Assembly: GCF_900156825.1 (NCBI RefSeq)
Contig: NZ_FTOV01000001.1
Location: 372,001 to 436,000, forward strand
DNA: 64,000 bases
Direction: 5' to 3'
Source: Chryseobacterium gambrini
GTDB lineage: Bacteria; Bacteroidota; Bacteroidia; Flavobacteriales; Weeksellaceae
Under the pieces are notes generated by a model. That model had not been told where the DNA came from, did no database searches, and saw only the letters and a program-made list of their open reading frames with translations. Made by a program: the position numbers and the translations under genes. Shown here one piece after another: positions 26,318 to 35,486 of the stretch (position 1 is its first letter; each line of letters opens with the position of its first letter).

Positions 26318-26701
26318 TTAAAGATCATTAAACCATTTATAAATATCCAGATCGGAAGCAATGTTGAGTTTTTTCCGAAGTCTGTTTTTCCTATTCTGTA
26401 TTGCCTTTGGAGTTACAAACGTGTAGGTTGCAATTTCCTTCGTGGTTAAATTAAGCTTTAAATAAATACAAAATATAAGCTCTGAATTTTTAAGGTCGGG
26501 CTGGATTGCAGATAACCTGCTGAAAAAATCCGGCTCTACCAATCTGAATTTATTCAGCAGACGAGGAGAATTTTCTTTTGCTAATGCTAAAATTTCGTCC
26601 TGTACAAAAATCTTTTGGTTTAAATCTTCTAAATTGAATTCAGTTTTTTCGTTTTTCATAATTTTTCTCATCTCTTCTAATTTCTGATGCTTTTCCGACA
26701 A
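26318..26701 (-). CDS. LuxR-type HTH protein, probably a C-terminal remnant
   Basis: 127 residues. The C-terminal 60 residues ('LKLNLTTKEIATYTFVTPKAIQNRKNRLRKKL') are the helix-turn-helix found at the end of large TPR-containing signalling regulators of Bacteroidota. Here no TPR or membrane part precedes it: the frame is closed by TGA just before the TTG at 26701. It is probably the surviving 3' end of a longer regulator gene, or a short stand-alone regulator. Confidence 0.6.
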   Translation of the reverse strand: MSEKHQKLEEMRKIMKNEKTEFNLEDLNQKIFVQDEILALAKENSPRLLNKFRLVEPDFFSRLSAIQPDLKNSELIFCIYLKLNLTTKEIATYTFVTPKAIQNRKNRLRKKLNIASDLDIYKWFNDL

Positions 26702-27180
26702 GCTTCAGCATAAATCTCTTCGTTCTCTTACCTCAGTTTTGTCCGATGAAGCCAATTTTCTGAGGTGTTTTTAAGTCTTGAATAATTCTTACTGTTTCAA
26801 TAACATCCTTTTGCTTACTTTTTTCTTTACTTACTGTATTTATGCTTAAAATAATATCGTAAAAACAACGATTAAGATTTTAACCAAAGACAAAGAAAGA
26901 AAAAATGATTAAAATTTTACATAATAATAAATACCACATACATACCACGTTATTTCTGCTGTCGCCTTATTTTTCGGGATCCTGTTTCTGATATTTCAAT
27001 TACCTGAGAACAAATCTAGAAGTTTTTGTCATCTTTTTTTATGATTACGATCAATACCGTAATTAAAAAATGAAATATGGGAATTACAGCCGCAACAATG
27101 CGGATTCTAAAGCAACAAAAAAGATCGCTTCAGAGATGTATGCAGAAAAAGTAAAATATAAAATGGAATTTTAAATGTAT
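26702..27180. other. 479-base gap, mostly without recognisable features
   Basis: AT-rich. I find no remnant of the missing upstream part of the HTH gene that can be read continuously. A 34-residue plus-strand ORF (27070-27174) is the only candidate coding feature. Confidence 0.5.
27070..27174 (+). CDS. small ORF candidate (34 aa)
   Basis: ATG at 27070, 34 charged residues (begins MKYGNYSRNNADSK, ends YKMEF), closed upstream by TAA. Balanced codon use suggests possible translation, but there is no family match. It ends just before the convergent CAT-like gene. Confidence 0.25.
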   Translation: MKYGNYSRNNADSKATKKIASEMYAEKVKYKMEF

Positions 27181-27810
27181 TTACCCGAGATTCAGTTGTT
27201 TCTGGAATTCCTCAAAATACTGCGCAAGATGTAATCCGTCTGCCAAACCGTGGTGCGCTTCTATGGAAACAGGAAGAAATTTTTTCCCGTCTCTCACGCT
27301 GAATTTTCCGAAGGCTATCTTGGGAATACATTCTTTAGGATCGAAATTCGTAGGATGCAGCAGTGCGCTGAAAGATGTCCACGGAATAGAAGTATGTCGG
27401 ATATGATTGATCGGCAAACCATCATTGCTGATTCCCAGTCCTGTAGAATTTTGTACGGTTCTCACCTGTTCCTGAAGTCTTTCATTAAAAACTTCAAAAT
27501 CATCAGAAAAATGAAAAAAAGAAAATCCGAAAGTTCCGTCTTCTCTGCCAATTGTGCTTCCCACATGAACCTCATCATATAAAATTACCTCATCATTTAC
27601 AATTCTCAGTTTCAGCGCATCTACAGAGTTTACGGCAATCATAGATTTGTAAAGATATGCCGCAAAAAACGACTTTTTATTTTTTTTCGCCTCATCATAA
27701 GCTTTGGTACAGTCTACTTCCGAAGTAAATCCGAAATACGGACTTTTCATTTTAGAAAAAAATTCGAAATGCTCTTTCCTGTTCCAGCTCTCCATATCTA
27801 TAATCTTCAC
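27181..27810 (-). CDS. chloramphenicol acetyltransferase-like protein
   Basis: 209 residues, normal CAT length. The catalytic motif HHGLADG (186-192) carries the His base and the structural Asp, and the N-terminal 'WNRKEHFEFF' and 'YDEVHVGSTIG' fit the type A CAT fold. Housekeeping CAT homologues of unknown substrate are common in Flavobacteriia, so chloramphenicol resistance cannot be assumed. Single gene. Confidence 0.85.
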   Translation of the reverse strand: MKIIDMESWNRKEHFEFFSKMKSPYFGFTSEVDCTKAYDEAKKNKKSFFAAYLYKSMIAVNSVDALKLRIVNDEVILYDEVHVGSTIGREDGTFGFSFFHFSDDFEVFNERLQEQVRTVQNSTGLGISNDGLPINHIRHTSIPWTSFSALLHPTNFDPKECIPKIAFGKFSVRDGKKFLPVSIEAHHGLADGLHLAQYFEEFQKQLNLG

Positions 27811-27936
27811 TGCTCTATTTTTTGCAAATGTCTGTAAGTTTTATCAATTATAAAAGTTCTGAAGAAATAAATGTATTCTGCAACGTATTTTTGTACAGGA
27901 TTTGCAGTAAAAACTTCAAATTATTATTTAAAGTTT

Positions 27937-28135
27937 GTGTAAACTAATTTTAAATTTTACCGCAAAAGATACAAAAGACTTTATTGGATTTATTTTAAGT
28001 GTTTCAAAAGTCTGCAAAGAGAAAAAAATCTTTGATTTTTTTTAACTTATGTGCTCTTTTTTCCATTTAAGTATTAAACTTAAACAACTAAAGTGTTACA
28101 ATCTTTTGCATCTTTTGCGGTAAAAAAGTTTAAAC
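27937..28135. repeat. MITE-like palindromic repeat, copy R2
   Basis: 199 bases, GTGTAAAC at the left and GTTTAAAC at the right. Left inner block ACCGCAAAAGATACAAAAGA is the inverted counterpart of the right TCTTTTGCATCTTTTGCGGT. Centre AATCTTTGATTTTTTT. Lies in the 350-base gap between the CAT-like and dehydrogenase genes; the remainder of the gap shows nothing. Confidence 0.75.
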
Positions 28136-28160
28136 AAGTTTTTCAACAAAACTATTGGAA

Positions 28161-29003
28161 ATGAAGGAAAAGACAGGATTTATCGGATTGGGAAATATGG
28201 GACATCCGATGGCAAAAAATTTAGAAAAAGCAGGAATTACACTGTCGGTTTATAACAGAACGCCCGAAAAAGCGGAAGATTTTAAAGAAAAATCTGTTGT
28301 TTGCGATACCGTTGAGGATGTGGTAAAAAACAGCGATATTATTTTCACCATGCTTACGAACGATGCCGCAGTGAAAGACGTTTATCAGAAAGTTCTTTCA
28401 CTTGATATTTCGGAAAAGCTTTTTATTGATATGAGTACGATTTCGCCGGAAATGACGGGAGAAGTTTCGAGTGCGGTAAAAATTAAAGAAGCCGGTTTTA
28501 TCGATGCTCCGGTTGCGGGAAGTACAAAACCTGCTGCAGAAGGAACATTACTGATTATGGCAGGTGGAGATGAAAAAGATCTTAAAAGAGCCGAACCTTA
28601 TCTGCAAAAGCTTGGAAAAACCATTAAACATTTGGGAGAAAACGGAAAAGGAATTGCCGCGAAGCTTTCGGGGAACTATTTTCTTTCAGCAATTTATCAG
28701 GGACTTGCAGAAACGGTGCTGTTCTCGGATAAACTGGGAATCGACCGTAAAGATATGCTTGAAATCATTAATGAAAGTGCAAGCGGAAGTGGCGCTACCA
28801 AAGTAAAAACGCCGCTTTTAACGGAAGAAAATTACGATCCCGCTTTTGCTTTGGATCTGATGCTGAAAGATATTATTCTGGCTAAAAATGCAGGGGCAGA
28901 TTTTCCGTTGTCGGAAACTTTAATCAGAACGTATCAATCTGCTCATGATGAAGGTTTTGGAAAGGATGATGTGATCGGAATCATTAATTATCTGAAAAAA
29001 TAG
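28161..29003 (+). CDS. beta-hydroxyacid dehydrogenase family (3-hydroxyisobutyrate dehydrogenase-like)
   Basis: 280 residues from ATG 28161; an in-frame TTG six bases earlier is possible. Rossmann motif GLGNMGHPMAKNL at the N terminus, 'FIDAPVAGSTKPAAEGTL' (substrate-binding signature) and catalytic lysine in 'GKGIAAKLSGNYF'. Uses NAD(P)H to reduce short semialdehydes; related to glyoxylate/succinate semialdehyde reductases. Its leader contains the end of repeat R2. Confidence 0.88.
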   Translation: MKEKTGFIGLGNMGHPMAKNLEKAGITLSVYNRTPEKAEDFKEKSVVCDTVEDVVKNSDIIFTMLTNDAAVKDVYQKVLSLDISEKLFIDMSTISPEMTGEVSSAVKIKEAGFIDAPVAGSTKPAAEGTLLIMAGGDEKDLKRAEPYLQKLGKTIKHLGENGKGIAAKLSGNYFLSAIYQGLAETVLFSDKLGIDRKDMLEIINESASGSGATKVKTPLLTEENYDPAFALDLMLKDIILAKNAGADFPLSETLIRTYQSAHDEGFGKDDVIGIINYLKK

Positions 29004-29141
29004 CTCAACAAAAATCTTCTGAAAATATATCGTCTTCTGTTATTTTTATGTTGAATTTTTCAATTGTGGTCGGGTTTTTGAATAAACAACAGTAATTAAA
29101 ATTCAGTTTTAATAGAAAATCAATCACTAAAATATAATATT

Positions 29142-29651
29142 ATGTCAACAGAAAATCTTACCCACACGGAAGCGGTTAAAAAAATTAAGGAATTATCTGA
29201 AAATGCAAGAATCTGTATGTTTTGTACAGAACTGGATAAACTTCCGATCAATTCGCGTCCGATGTCGCTTCAGGAAACCGATGACGAAGGAAATCTTTGG
29301 TTTATCAGCGGAGATACAAGCAACAAAAACTTTGAAATAAGAGACGATAAAAGAGTTCAGTTGTTTTTTATGAATAATTCTGATTACGAATATCTTTCGG
29401 TTTACGGAGATGCCACTATCTACAAAGACAAATCGACGATTGAAGACAAATGGTCGCCCATGGCAAAAGCATGGTTTGAGGAAGGAAAAGATGACCCGAA
29501 TGTATCCATCATCCGTGTAGAACCTAAAGAAACGTATTACTGGAACACAAAAGCAGGAAAACTGGTGAGCCTTTTCAATTTTGTAGCGGCAGCGATTACA
29601 GGAAATACGACCGATAATTCTGATGGCGTTGAAGGAAAAGCAACCGTTTAA
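29142..29651 (+). CDS. pyridoxamine 5'-phosphate oxidase-like general stress protein
   Basis: 169 residues, split-barrel flavin-binding family (general stress protein 26 type): 'NARICMFCTELDKLPINSRPM' and 'LWFISGDTSNKNFEI' with 'VQLFFMNN' match. It probably binds FMN or FAD and acts in stress response. Its last codon and stop (GTTTAA) are part of the left GTTTAAAC of a repeat element, so the element defines the 3' end of the gene. Confidence 0.87.
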   Translation: MSTENLTHTEAVKKIKELSENARICMFCTELDKLPINSRPMSLQETDDEGNLWFISGDTSNKNFEIRDDKRVQLFFMNNSDYEYLSVYGDATIYKDKSTIEDKWSPMAKAWFEEGKDDPNVSIIRVEPKETYYWNTKAGKLVSLFNFVAAAITGNTTDNSDGVEGKATV

Positions 29652-29736
29652 ACTAATAAAAATTTGTTTAAACTAATTAAAAAAAATAGTTGTGTATTAA
29701 TACAGTACCTTTTTTAGTTAAATAAAAAGTTTAAAC
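29646..29736. repeat. short derivative of the GTTTAAAC repeat, copy R4
   Basis: 91 bases from GTTTAAAC (29646-29653) to GTTTAAAC (29729-29736), with a third GTTTAAAC inside at about 29666. Lacks the AATCTTTGATTTTT centre. Starts within the stop codon of the preceding gene. Confidence 0.55.
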
Positions 29737-29755
29737 AGACTAAAAAATTAAGATA

Positions 29756-29785
29756 AAAAGCAGTGGAGAAATTCACTGCTTTTGT
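29756..29785. terminator. bidirectional terminator
   Basis: AAAAGCAGTG and CACTGCTTTT pair around GAGAAATT; T-runs exist on both strands, serving the PNPOx-like gene (plus) and the PAP2 gene (minus). Confidence 0.7.
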
Positions 29786-29797
29786 TTTGTCTGATGA

Positions 29798-30589
29798 TTA
29801 AAAATTCTTCACAAATCCTATTCCTACATTTCCTTTCTGATAGTAAGGCATCATCATCGCCTGAGATTTATCCGAATTTCCGCCTAAAACTTTATTGATT
29901 TTCGGATAAAGCCAGTACGCCAGTTCGGTAGACAAAATCCCGAATCCTGCTCCACCGATTACGTCTCCGAACCAGTGTTTATCGTTCAGCATTCTGTACA
30001 CTCCTGTAAAAACCGCCAGAGAATATCCTGAAATTCCCAGCAAAAGATTGTGGTCTTTATATTCCCTGAACATAAACTGCGCCGATGCAAATGCAATTGC
30101 CGTATGCCCCGAAGGAAAAGAAAGCCTGTTGGAATGATCCGGTCTTTCTTCTTTTACAGCGTGTTTCAGCGGAATGGTAATGGCAGAAGTGATCATCATG
30201 GAAGTTCCGTAGATAATGCTTCTGTCCCTGAAATTATGTTTTCCTTTCACTCCGAAGGCATTCAGTCCGTAAACCAAAACTGCGGGAGCAAACTGTGTAT
30301 AATTATCCAGTTTAATATGATCCGGTTTATGTTCGCTTATTTCATATTGCGTGGAAGAATTCAGCGTCTTTAGTTCGTCAATACTCAGACTGGCAATTCC
30401 GTAGGAAATAAGTACGGTAGGAACGATCAGCTTTTTATAGCTGAACTGATGGGTCTTATCCTCAGGCAGACTTTTCAGAACCATTGCAGAATCTGCATTG
30501 TCTTTAAACTGCAGACTGTCTGTTTCCTGAGCGCAGATCCATTGAAAACTGCTAACGAATAAAAATAATCCTGTACAGAATTTTCTCAT
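29798..30589 (-). CDS. PAP2-family phosphatase, membrane-associated
   Basis: 263 residues from ATG 30589, which begins a clear signal peptide (MRKFCTGLFLFVSSFQWICA); longer in-frame starts upstream lack sense. The acid phosphatase signature is complete: KHAVKEERP, then FPSGH, then the third block with 'GVYRMLNDKHWFGD'. Acts on lipid phosphates or polyprenyl diphosphates in the envelope. Single gene on this strand. Confidence 0.88.
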   Translation of the reverse strand: MRKFCTGLFLFVSSFQWICAQETDSLQFKDNADSAMVLKSLPEDKTHQFSYKKLIVPTVLISYGIASLSIDELKTLNSSTQYEISEHKPDHIKLDNYTQFAPAVLVYGLNAFGVKGKHNFRDRSIIYGTSMMITSAITIPLKHAVKEERPDHSNRLSFPSGHTAIAFASAQFMFREYKDHNLLLGISGYSLAVFTGVYRMLNDKHWFGDVIGGAGFGILSTELAYWLYPKINKVLGGNSDKSQAMMMPYYQKGNVGIGFVKNF

Positions 30590-30704
30590 AAGATAAAGGA
30601 TTTTAATGATCAAAAAAATTGATCTGTATTTCCTATCAAAGATAAGTGAATTGTAGAAAAGGTGGTTTAGACATTTAAAATTAATCTTAATTCTTATCCA
30701 AGCT

Positions 30705-30735
30705 AAATAAAAATAACCCACACAAATGTGCGGGC
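30705..30735 (-). terminator. terminator of the SDR gene
   Basis: CCCACACAAATGTGCGGG (30717-30734) forms a hairpin; the minus strand then runs TTATTTTTATTT. It lies just after the SDR stop at 30764. Confidence 0.65.
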
Positions 30736-30763
30736 TAAAGCTAATTTATAGAATAAGGCAAAG

Positions 30764-31516
30764 TTATCCGTTAACAACAATTCCTCCGTTGGGATGAAAA
30801 ACCTGTCCGGTAAGCTGTGCTGCGTCTTCACTTGCCAAGAAAAGAAAACTGGTGGCAACTTCTTCCGGTGTAGCGTTTCTTTCGAAAGGAGGTTTGTCCG
30901 GGTTTTCTTCCTCTTCATCAAAAGTTTCTTCTGTTAAAGGCGTTGTTACCGGTCCCGGAGCGACTGCATTCACGCGGATTCCTCTGGGTTTTGCCTGTAA
31001 TGCCAAAGATCTTGTAAAGGAAACAATGGCTCCTTTGGTTGCTGAATAATCCAACAGTTCAGGATGTCCCTGATACGCCGCTGCCGAAGTCGTATTAATA
31101 ATGGAACTCCCCTCTTTCAGATACGGAAATACAACTTTGGTTAACAAAATCATTCCGATGATATTTGAATTGAATGTTGTCCGGATATTTTTTTCTTCCA
31201 GCTCTTCAATATTTTTCGAAGGAAACTGAATTCCCGCATTGTTCACAAGAATATCGATTTTTCCGAATTCTGAAATTACTTTTGAGGTTACCTCTTCACA
31301 AAATTCATAATCATTAATATCCCCTTTGAAAACAGAGCATTTTTTGCCCAGATTTTCAATTTCTGACTTTGCTTCGAGGGCATTTTTTTCATCCGAATGA
31401 TAAATGATCGCAATATCTGCGCCTTCTTCAGCAAAAAGCAGGGCTACAGCTTTTCCGATTCCGCTGTCGGCTCCCGTGATAAGGACGGTTTTACTGTCTA
31501 ATTTCAATTCCCTCAT
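30764..31516 (-). CDS. SDR-family oxidoreductase
   Basis: 250 residues. Cofactor motif TGADSGIGKA near residue 15, 'LVNNAGIQFP', and the catalytic Ser-Tyr-Lys ('NTTSAAAYQ', 'YSATKGA'). The layout 'EELEEKNIRTTFNSNI' and the acidic 'FDEEEENPDKPPFERNATPEEVA' insert match YhdF/YghA-type general stress dehydrogenases. Its ATG overlaps the CinA stop, so both are made from one message. Confidence 0.9.
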   Translation of the reverse strand: MRELKLDSKTVLITGADSGIGKAVALLFAEEGADIAIIYHSDEKNALEAKSEIENLGKKCSVFKGDINDYEFCEEVTSKVISEFGKIDILVNNAGIQFPSKNIEELEEKNIRTTFNSNIIGMILLTKVVFPYLKEGSSIINTTSAAAYQGHPELLDYSATKGAIVSFTRSLALQAKPRGIRVNAVAPGPVTTPLTEETFDEEEENPDKPPFERNATPEEVATSFLFLASEDAAQLTGQVFHPNGGIVVNG

Positions 31517-32016
31517 TATTTTAAAATTAAAAGCTGGTTGATTTCACTTTTAAAACAGCCTAAAATAAATTCGGTATAGTACAACTGAGCATTCAGTGCC
31601 TGTGTTTTTGGGTGAAGTTCCAGTTTTTTAGTCAGTACAATTTCTCCTTTGTACGAGAAAGAAAAGTAGGCAAAAATCTTATACGAGGAATTACGGATCG
31701 GCGTACAATATCCCGTTGTCGCAATAGACCAGTCGGATTCGAAAAATTTGGCGACATTTAAAGCCATTGTTTCTGCAATATTTTCCGACACGCAGTCGCA
31801 TTCTTCGGCTTCGGCCTGATCTACGTTCAGCAGTCTTACTTTTTCGGGTAAAGTGTAGGTGGTCATTCCGCCTTTATAAAACAATGATGCATTGGGCATT
31901 TGTGAAAAGGCAAGCTGTAAACAGCCGGAGGTAACGCTCTCTACCACAGAAATGGTTTCATCAGCGGTAATGAGCGACTGACTGATGTAATCTAAGAGGT
32001 TTTTTTGAAATTCCAT
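31516..32016 (-). CDS. CinA C-terminal domain protein (NMN deamidase-like)
   Basis: 166 residues, only the PncC/CinA C-terminal domain. It removes the amide from nicotinamide mononucleotide in known members. The usual AESCTGG is VESVTSG here: the active-site Ser is kept but the following Cys and one Gly are changed, while the Lys of 'LPEKVRLLNV' is kept. Activity is therefore uncertain. Coupled to the SDR gene and 65 bases after the catalase gene: likely one stress-related transcript. Confidence 0.85.
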   Translation of the reverse strand: MEFQKNLLDYISQSLITADETISVVESVTSGCLQLAFSQMPNASLFYKGGMTTYTLPEKVRLLNVDQAEAEECDCVSENIAETMALNVAKFFESDWSIATTGYCTPIRNSSYKIFAYFSFSYKGEIVLTKKLELHPKTQALNAQLYYTEFILGCFKSEINQLLILK

Positions 32017-32080
32017 AATCTTTAATATTTTAAGTGGTTGTGGTGTGTATAAAATTTCTGTCTGTGCAGATCAAAATTTA

Positions 32081-34216
32081 TTATGCATTTCTTTCAGCTT
32101 CAAGCTCCCATACTCTGTGGTTGGCAATGGCTTCCGTAAATTTATGGTCGGGATCAGAATCTTCCCAGTTTACAATGGCAGGATCTTCATGCTTTTTCAC
32201 TGCGACATTGCTGTTTTTATAAATTACTTCTGTGCCTTCTCCAAAATAAATTGCTTTGCAGTGTTGATATGCTTCATTGATGAAATGCAAAACTTTGTGT
32301 TTGTTTTCTGCGTTCATAAGCTCTTTGGCTGCCTCTTCTCCCGCTCCGACAAACAAGGCATCAAAACATACGCTTGCCGTGCTTGTAAGAGAATGTTTCG
32401 GTGTTAAAGCATCTCCTTTGTCCGTCTTTACCGGAGCCAAACTTGGTGCGATAATTTCTACAACGGCATTCTGATCCTCCAGTTTATTTTTTAAATCATT
32501 TATAATGCCAAAACCTGCTCCACTGGCAACAATAAAGCCTATTTTTCTTCCCTGAATTGTATTTTTTACAGTATTTGCCATACTCAAGGCTTCAGAAGCT
32601 CTTGTATGGGCTTCTCTTTCTTCACTTTGCAGATCTGCAGGGTTGCTGTCTGCCGGAAGACTCTGGTTTGGAAATTCCAGCTCTTTTACCTCAACGCCCA
32701 CTTTTGAAGCAACATTCTGCGCAAGAGATTTATCAATAAAATTAAGCTGTCCGACCACTCTTTCCCGAATTTCCGGAATGGTAACTTTCGACAGTTCAAA
32801 AATCAGGGCGTTCTGAAGGTGTGTTTTTTCATAATCGGACTGGCTGTTGTAAAATAATTTTGCCTGTGAGTAATGATCTACAAAACTTTCGCTTCGGGCT
32901 CTTATTTTTGTCCCAGAAACTCTTTCCTGATGTGAGGTAAATCCTCCTTCCGACATCATTGCCTGAAAAGGACATCCTCCTCCGATAGAATTGGGTTCGT
33001 AGCTTACTTTTCCTTTTACGATCTGCTGTCTCATGTGTCCGTCGCGCTGGTTGTTGTGAACGGTATTTACAGATCTGTTGATCGGAATTTCATGGAAATT
33101 GGGCGAACCTAATCTTGAAAGCTGTGTATCTGTGTAGGAAAATAGTCTTCCCTGCAAAAGAGGATCGTTGGAAAAATCGATCCCCGGAACCAGATGTCCC
33201 GGATGAAAAGCCACCTGCTCTGTTTCTACAAAGAAATTATCAGGATTTCTGTTTAAAGTTAACGTTCCGAAAATTTCCACCGGCACTTCTTCTTCAGGAA
33301 TAATTTTGGTGGGATCGAGAAGATCAAAATCAAATTTATCTTCGTCTTCTTCGGGAATTAATTGTACTCCGAAATCCCATTCCGGAAAATTACCGCTTTC
33401 GATAGATTCCCAAAGATCTCTTTTGTGAAAATCCGGATCTACTCCCGAAATTTTCTGTGCTTCGTCCCAAGCTACGGAATGAACGCCTAGTTTTGGCTTG
33501 AAATGAAATTTTACAAAATGGGCTTTTCCTTCATCGTTAATAAATCTGAAGGTATGAACCCCAAAACCTTCCATTCTGCTGAAACTTCTCGGGATGGCTC
33601 TGTCGCTCATTACCCACATAATCATGTGCATACTTTCGGGCATCAGAGAAATAAAATCCCAGAAGGTATCATGCGCCGAAGCAGCCTGAGGAATTTCGTT
33701 GTGTGGTTCAGGCTTTACAGCATGTACAAGATCCGGAAATTTAATGGCATCCTGAATAAAAAAAACTGGTATATTGTTTCCTACGAGATCGTAGTTTCCT
33801 TCTTCTGTGTAAAATTTTATGGCAAAGCCTCTTACGTCCCGAGCTAAATCTGTACTTCCTTTGCTTCCTGCAACGGTAGAAAATCTTACGAAAACCGGCG
33901 TTTCTCTGTCTGTTTCTGTTAAAAATTTAGCTTTTGTATATTGTTTAAGGCTTTTCTTCAGCGTAAAAACGCCATGCGCTCCTGATCCGCGTGCATGAAC
34001 AATTCTTTCCGGAATTCTTTCATGATCAAAGTGGGTAATTTTTTCTCTCAGAATAAAATCTTCCAGTAAAGTGGCGCCTCTTTCTCCTGCTGTAAGAGAA
34101 TTCTGGTTATCATTTATTTTAAGTCCCTGATTGGTTGTAAGTTTTGTATCGTCATTTGATGTGGTGTGCGACGCGAGCTGATCCAGCTTATCATTCGTCG
34201 TTTTTTTGTCTTTCAT
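32081..34216 (-). CDS. katE: large-subunit (HPII-type) catalase
   Basis: 711 residues, the clade 2 catalase length. The core holds the distal His in 'ERIVHARGSGAHG', 'VRFSTVAGSKGSTD', 'FIQDAIKFPDLVHA' and the heme-ligating Tyr in 'RLFSYTDTQLSRLGSPNF'. The C-terminal 150 residues ('GRKIGFIVASGAGFG', 'DALFVGAGEEA') form the DJ-1/GATase-like domain of large catalases. It decomposes hydrogen peroxide in the cytoplasm. First large gene of a stress group with CinA and SDR downstream and a small YciE-like gene upstream. Confidence 0.95.
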   Translation of the reverse strand: MKDKKTTNDKLDQLASHTTSNDDTKLTTNQGLKINDNQNSLTAGERGATLLEDFILREKITHFDHERIPERIVHARGSGAHGVFTLKKSLKQYTKAKFLTETDRETPVFVRFSTVAGSKGSTDLARDVRGFAIKFYTEEGNYDLVGNNIPVFFIQDAIKFPDLVHAVKPEPHNEIPQAASAHDTFWDFISLMPESMHMIMWVMSDRAIPRSFSRMEGFGVHTFRFINDEGKAHFVKFHFKPKLGVHSVAWDEAQKISGVDPDFHKRDLWESIESGNFPEWDFGVQLIPEEDEDKFDFDLLDPTKIIPEEEVPVEIFGTLTLNRNPDNFFVETEQVAFHPGHLVPGIDFSNDPLLQGRLFSYTDTQLSRLGSPNFHEIPINRSVNTVHNNQRDGHMRQQIVKGKVSYEPNSIGGGCPFQAMMSEGGFTSHQERVSGTKIRARSESFVDHYSQAKLFYNSQSDYEKTHLQNALIFELSKVTIPEIRERVVGQLNFIDKSLAQNVASKVGVEVKELEFPNQSLPADSNPADLQSEEREAHTRASEALSMANTVKNTIQGRKIGFIVASGAGFGIINDLKNKLEDQNAVVEIIAPSLAPVKTDKGDALTPKHSLTSTASVCFDALFVGAGEEAAKELMNAENKHKVLHFINEAYQHCKAIYFGEGTEVIYKNSNVAVKKHEDPAIVNWEDSDPDHKFTEAIANHRVWELEAERNA

Positions 34217-34244
34217 AATTTTACTATTTTGTGGTTTATCTTTT

Positions 34245-34490
34245 TCAAGATGGCTTGTGTGTATCTTTAGAAGTTTCTTTTAGTTCTTCCTTTTTCATTT
34301 GGTCTGAAGCATCCATCAGTGCATTTTCAGCAAAATAAATATCTTTTATTGCTGAAATAAAGAACCTGTGAAGCGAAGAATTCTCCATTTCATTTTCATT
34401 CACTGCATTATTTTCTGTCTGTCTGCTTTTTTCAGATGAAGAATCTGCGGCGTTACTTTTATCTTTATTATCTGTGGTTTTGGCTACCAT
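34245..34490 (-). CDS. short protein with N-terminal half of a YciE (DUF892) domain
   Basis: 81 residues. After a charged, disordered leader, 'SLHRFFISAIKDIYFAENALMDASDQMKKEE' matches the first helix of DUF892/YciE ferritin-like stress proteins, but the other helices and ligands are missing; it ends after an additional charged tail. Either a truncated relic or a small partner protein. Lies 28 bases before katE in the same direction. Confidence 0.55.
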   Translation of the reverse strand: MVAKTTDNKDKSNAADSSSEKSRQTENNAVNENEMENSSLHRFFISAIKDIYFAENALMDASDQMKKEELKETSKDTHKPS

Positions 34491-34772
34491 GATTTTTTTG
34501 GTGTTTGATGTTCATTAAAAATTACCTCTCTGCATAATCACAAATAAAGAGGTAATCCGGAAGAGTATTATGAGTTATAAACATTCCCCCGAATCCTGAT
34601 CGGATAAAGTTCAGGCTCCTGCTATTTTCTTATGTTGAATTTGATTTAAAGTATTTACAAGATCCGCTTTGAAAGTGTGACCTGTAAATATCCAAAGTAA
34701 TGTAAGTGAAACAGATAATAAATCTACGACTGAAAATGTGCCGTTTTTATGACTTCAGTCATATTGATCTGA

Positions 34773-35387
34773 TTAATACAAAATTTTTCGGCTTTCTATT
34801 TTTAAACTGCCTTCTTTTTCCATTTTTTTCAGGGTTCTGATCACCGTTTCTACGCGTAATCCGGTAAGATTGGCAATCTGCTGTCTTGTAAGATCTACAT
34901 GAAAACACTGTTCGCAGTCTCCTTCATGATAACTTTTAAGATAATCCAGCAGACCTTTCAGCCTTACAGCAGGATTCTGGGAAGACATATTCTGCAGCAT
35001 GATCGCTTTAAAATACAATCTTTGGGAAAGGCAGGAATTCATTTCCAGAGATATTTTCGGATTTTTTTCCAAAAGGTTCATGAAATTTTTCTTTGTAAGC
35101 CTTATGATTTCTACATCCGTCATGCATATTGCATTCATCACGTAGAATTTTTCTAAAAAAAGCATGGGATCTCCAAAGCTTTGTTTTTCTCCTAAAATAT
35201 TATGGATAAACTCTTTGCCTTCTTCATTATAGCTGTTCTGCTTTACTTTTCCTTTTACAATCTGATAGTAATAAAAGGCGTTGTCTCCTTCTTTATAGAT
35301 AATTTCCTTTGCTTTATAAAATCTATCTTCTGCTCCGAATGTATATAATAATTCAGGATCAATATTCATGCAGCTTATAGTTTTCAT
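34773..35387 (-). CDS. Crp/Fnr-family transcriptional regulator
   Basis: 204 residues. Cyclic-nucleotide-binding-like barrel ('IYKEGDNAFYYYQIVKGKVKQNSYNEEGKEFIHNILGE') and C-terminal winged helix with recognition helix 'LTRQQIANLTGLRVETVIRTLKKME'. No Fnr-type Cys cluster. Upstream of the katE group on the same strand; may regulate it. Confidence 0.88.
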   Translation of the reverse strand: MKTISCMNIDPELLYTFGAEDRFYKAKEIIYKEGDNAFYYYQIVKGKVKQNSYNEEGKEFIHNILGEKQSFGDPMLFLEKFYVMNAICMTDVEIIRLTKKNFMNLLEKNPKISLEMNSCLSQRLYFKAIMLQNMSSQNPAVRLKGLLDYLKSYHEGDCEQCFHVDLTRQQIANLTGLRVETVIRTLKKMEKEGSLKIESRKILY

Positions 35388-35486
35388 ATTTTTAGAATTT
35401 TAACAATTCTTCTACAAAAAAAAGACCATAAATTCTATATTTAATACAATATTTTCCGTTTTCTGATTTTTACAGTCTGTTTTCTC

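Noticed and set aside
27181..27810. Chloramphenicol resistance gene acquired by transfer.
   Set aside because: No mobile element, no composition change; CAT-like housekeeping homologues are widespread in this group.
34560..34640. Possible TPP riboswitch upstream of the YciE-like/katE genes (minus strand, CTGAACTTTATCCGATCAGG).
   Set aside because: Only a short part resembles the 3' half of the TPP aptamer; the order of conserved blocks is wrong, the 5' CTGAGA block is missing, and the downstream genes have nothing to do with thiamine.
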